Below, piece by piece: positions 63,585 through 64,000 of a stretch of DNA of 64,000 bases; the stretch's first letter is position 1; each line of letters starts with the position of its first letter. The notes under the pieces were generated by a model that saw only the letters and a list, made by a program, of their open reading frames with translations, searched no databases and was not told the origin of the DNA. The DNA lies in the NCBI RefSeq assembly GCF_900119185.1, contig NZ_FPJE01000020.1, positions 1-64,000 on the forward strand, written 5' to 3'. This DNA is from Sinomicrobium oceani. GTDB taxonomy: Bacteria; Bacteroidota; Bacteroidia; Flavobacteriales; Flavobacteriaceae. The translations under genes and the position numbers were made by a program.

Positions 63585-64000
63585 TAATCCATAAGCAGTG
63601 CATAGACTTCATCTACGGAAGTTATTCCTTCCTTTATCAGTGCAATGGCATTGCTTTTTAAAGTGTTAATATTGTTTTCGCTCAGGTAGGTTTCTATATC
63701 CAGAGTGTTATTTTTGATGTGTTCTGCGAGTCCCGTGGTTATGGGAATAATTTCGTATATGGCTTTTCTGCCGCTATAGCCGGTATGGTGGCATGCATTA
63801 CATCCCGTAGCTTTATAATGAGTTTTCAGGCTGTCCGGGATCTTAAAATTCTCGGGGAAGATACTCCGGGTAACAGGCATTTCTTTTTTGCACGTGTCGC
63901 ATAGCTTTCGCACGAGCCGTTGTGCCACACTTACATGGAGCGTACTTGCAATGAGAAAAGGGGGGACCCCCATATCTATAAGCCTTGATACCGTGGCCCA
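63584..64000 (-). CDS. GspE/PilB-type secretion ATPase, C-terminal part (runs off the window)
   Basis: The frame is open to the window edge and covers the last 138 residues of a type II secretion or type IV pilus ATPase, which powers assembly of the pilus or pseudopilus from the inner membrane. It reads ATVSRLIDMGVPPFLIAS, then QRLVRKLCDTCKKE and GCNACHHTGYSGRKAIYEI. The four Cys form the zinc-binding tetracysteine site of GspE/PilB, and the Gly-Tyr-x-Gly-Arg segment is the usual end of the motor domain. Walker motifs lie outside. It is the first visible gene of the operon read leftwards. Confidence 0.9.
   Translation of the reverse strand, partial: WATVSRLIDMGVPPFLIASTLHVSVAQRLVRKLCDTCKKEMPVTRSIFPENFKIPDSLKTHYKATGCNACHHTGYSGRKAIYEIIPITTGLAEHIKNNTLDIETYLSENNINTLKSNAIALIKEGITSVDEVYALLMD

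Noticed and set aside
1-64000. CRISPR array, rRNA operon or phage
   Set aside because: No regularly spaced repeats, no rRNA sequence and no phage structural set were seen; the tail-fibre-like proteins alone are common non-phage Bacteroidota proteins.

Overview
The window reads as a chromosomal segment of a Bacteroidota bacterium, most likely a member of the Flavobacteriaceae; I cannot name the genus. The evidence is the gene content (DUF349, DUF3810, OstA-like and DUF2490 proteins, flavobacterial RHS proteins, NVGIGT-repeat proteins), the synteny spoT-fur-purA-ostA, and several promoters of the Bacteroidota type (TTG, about 19-21 bases, TAnnTTTG). Base composition is moderate in most of the window and drops sharply in the RHS tip and the gene after it.

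Left edge (1-830): the 5' end of an IS21-type istA gene and its terminal repeats have cut a large serine recombinase gene. The surviving recombinase 3' end runs antisense into a tRNA-Arg(ACG) gene, which is the likely attachment site of a former integrative element.

1-44.4 kb is mainly housekeeping. A plus-strand division/RNA cluster (coiled-coil protein, zapA, 6S RNA, rny) is followed by a long minus-strand run: DUF2490, DUF349, aroE, two DUF368 transporters, a TPR protein, an aminotransferase, ostA, purA, fur, spoT, an M48 protease, an RNA methyltransferase, two amidohydrolase genes and DUF3810. Then come pepD, an AraC/pirin/GNAT/pirin/YceI/DJ-1 group that looks like stress or small-molecule handling, an alpha/beta-hydrolase-like exported protein without the usual serine, an ArsC-like protein, prfB with its programmed frameshift, two exported metallopeptidases, a small MITE-like element, fahA and glyA.

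44.9-59.5 kb is the accessory part: two secreted NVGIGT-repeat proteins, an OmpH-like protein, a lipoprotein and a secreted protein of unknown function, then two giant exported proteins (1730 and 1502 aa) that together look like a split flavobacterial RHS/YD-repeat system. The second ends in an AT-rich tip of about 210 residues with an HEFTGH motif, followed at once by a small AT-rich lipoprotein that is a good immunity candidate. Downstream lie degenerate repeats and a 45-codon orphan fragment of the same RHS core, which suggests past tip exchange.

59.6-64 kb on the minus strand is the end of a type II secretion/type IV pilus-like operon: GspE-like ATPase (cut by the window edge), secretin, a PilM/PilN-like protein and a PilO-like protein, all overlapping or abutting.
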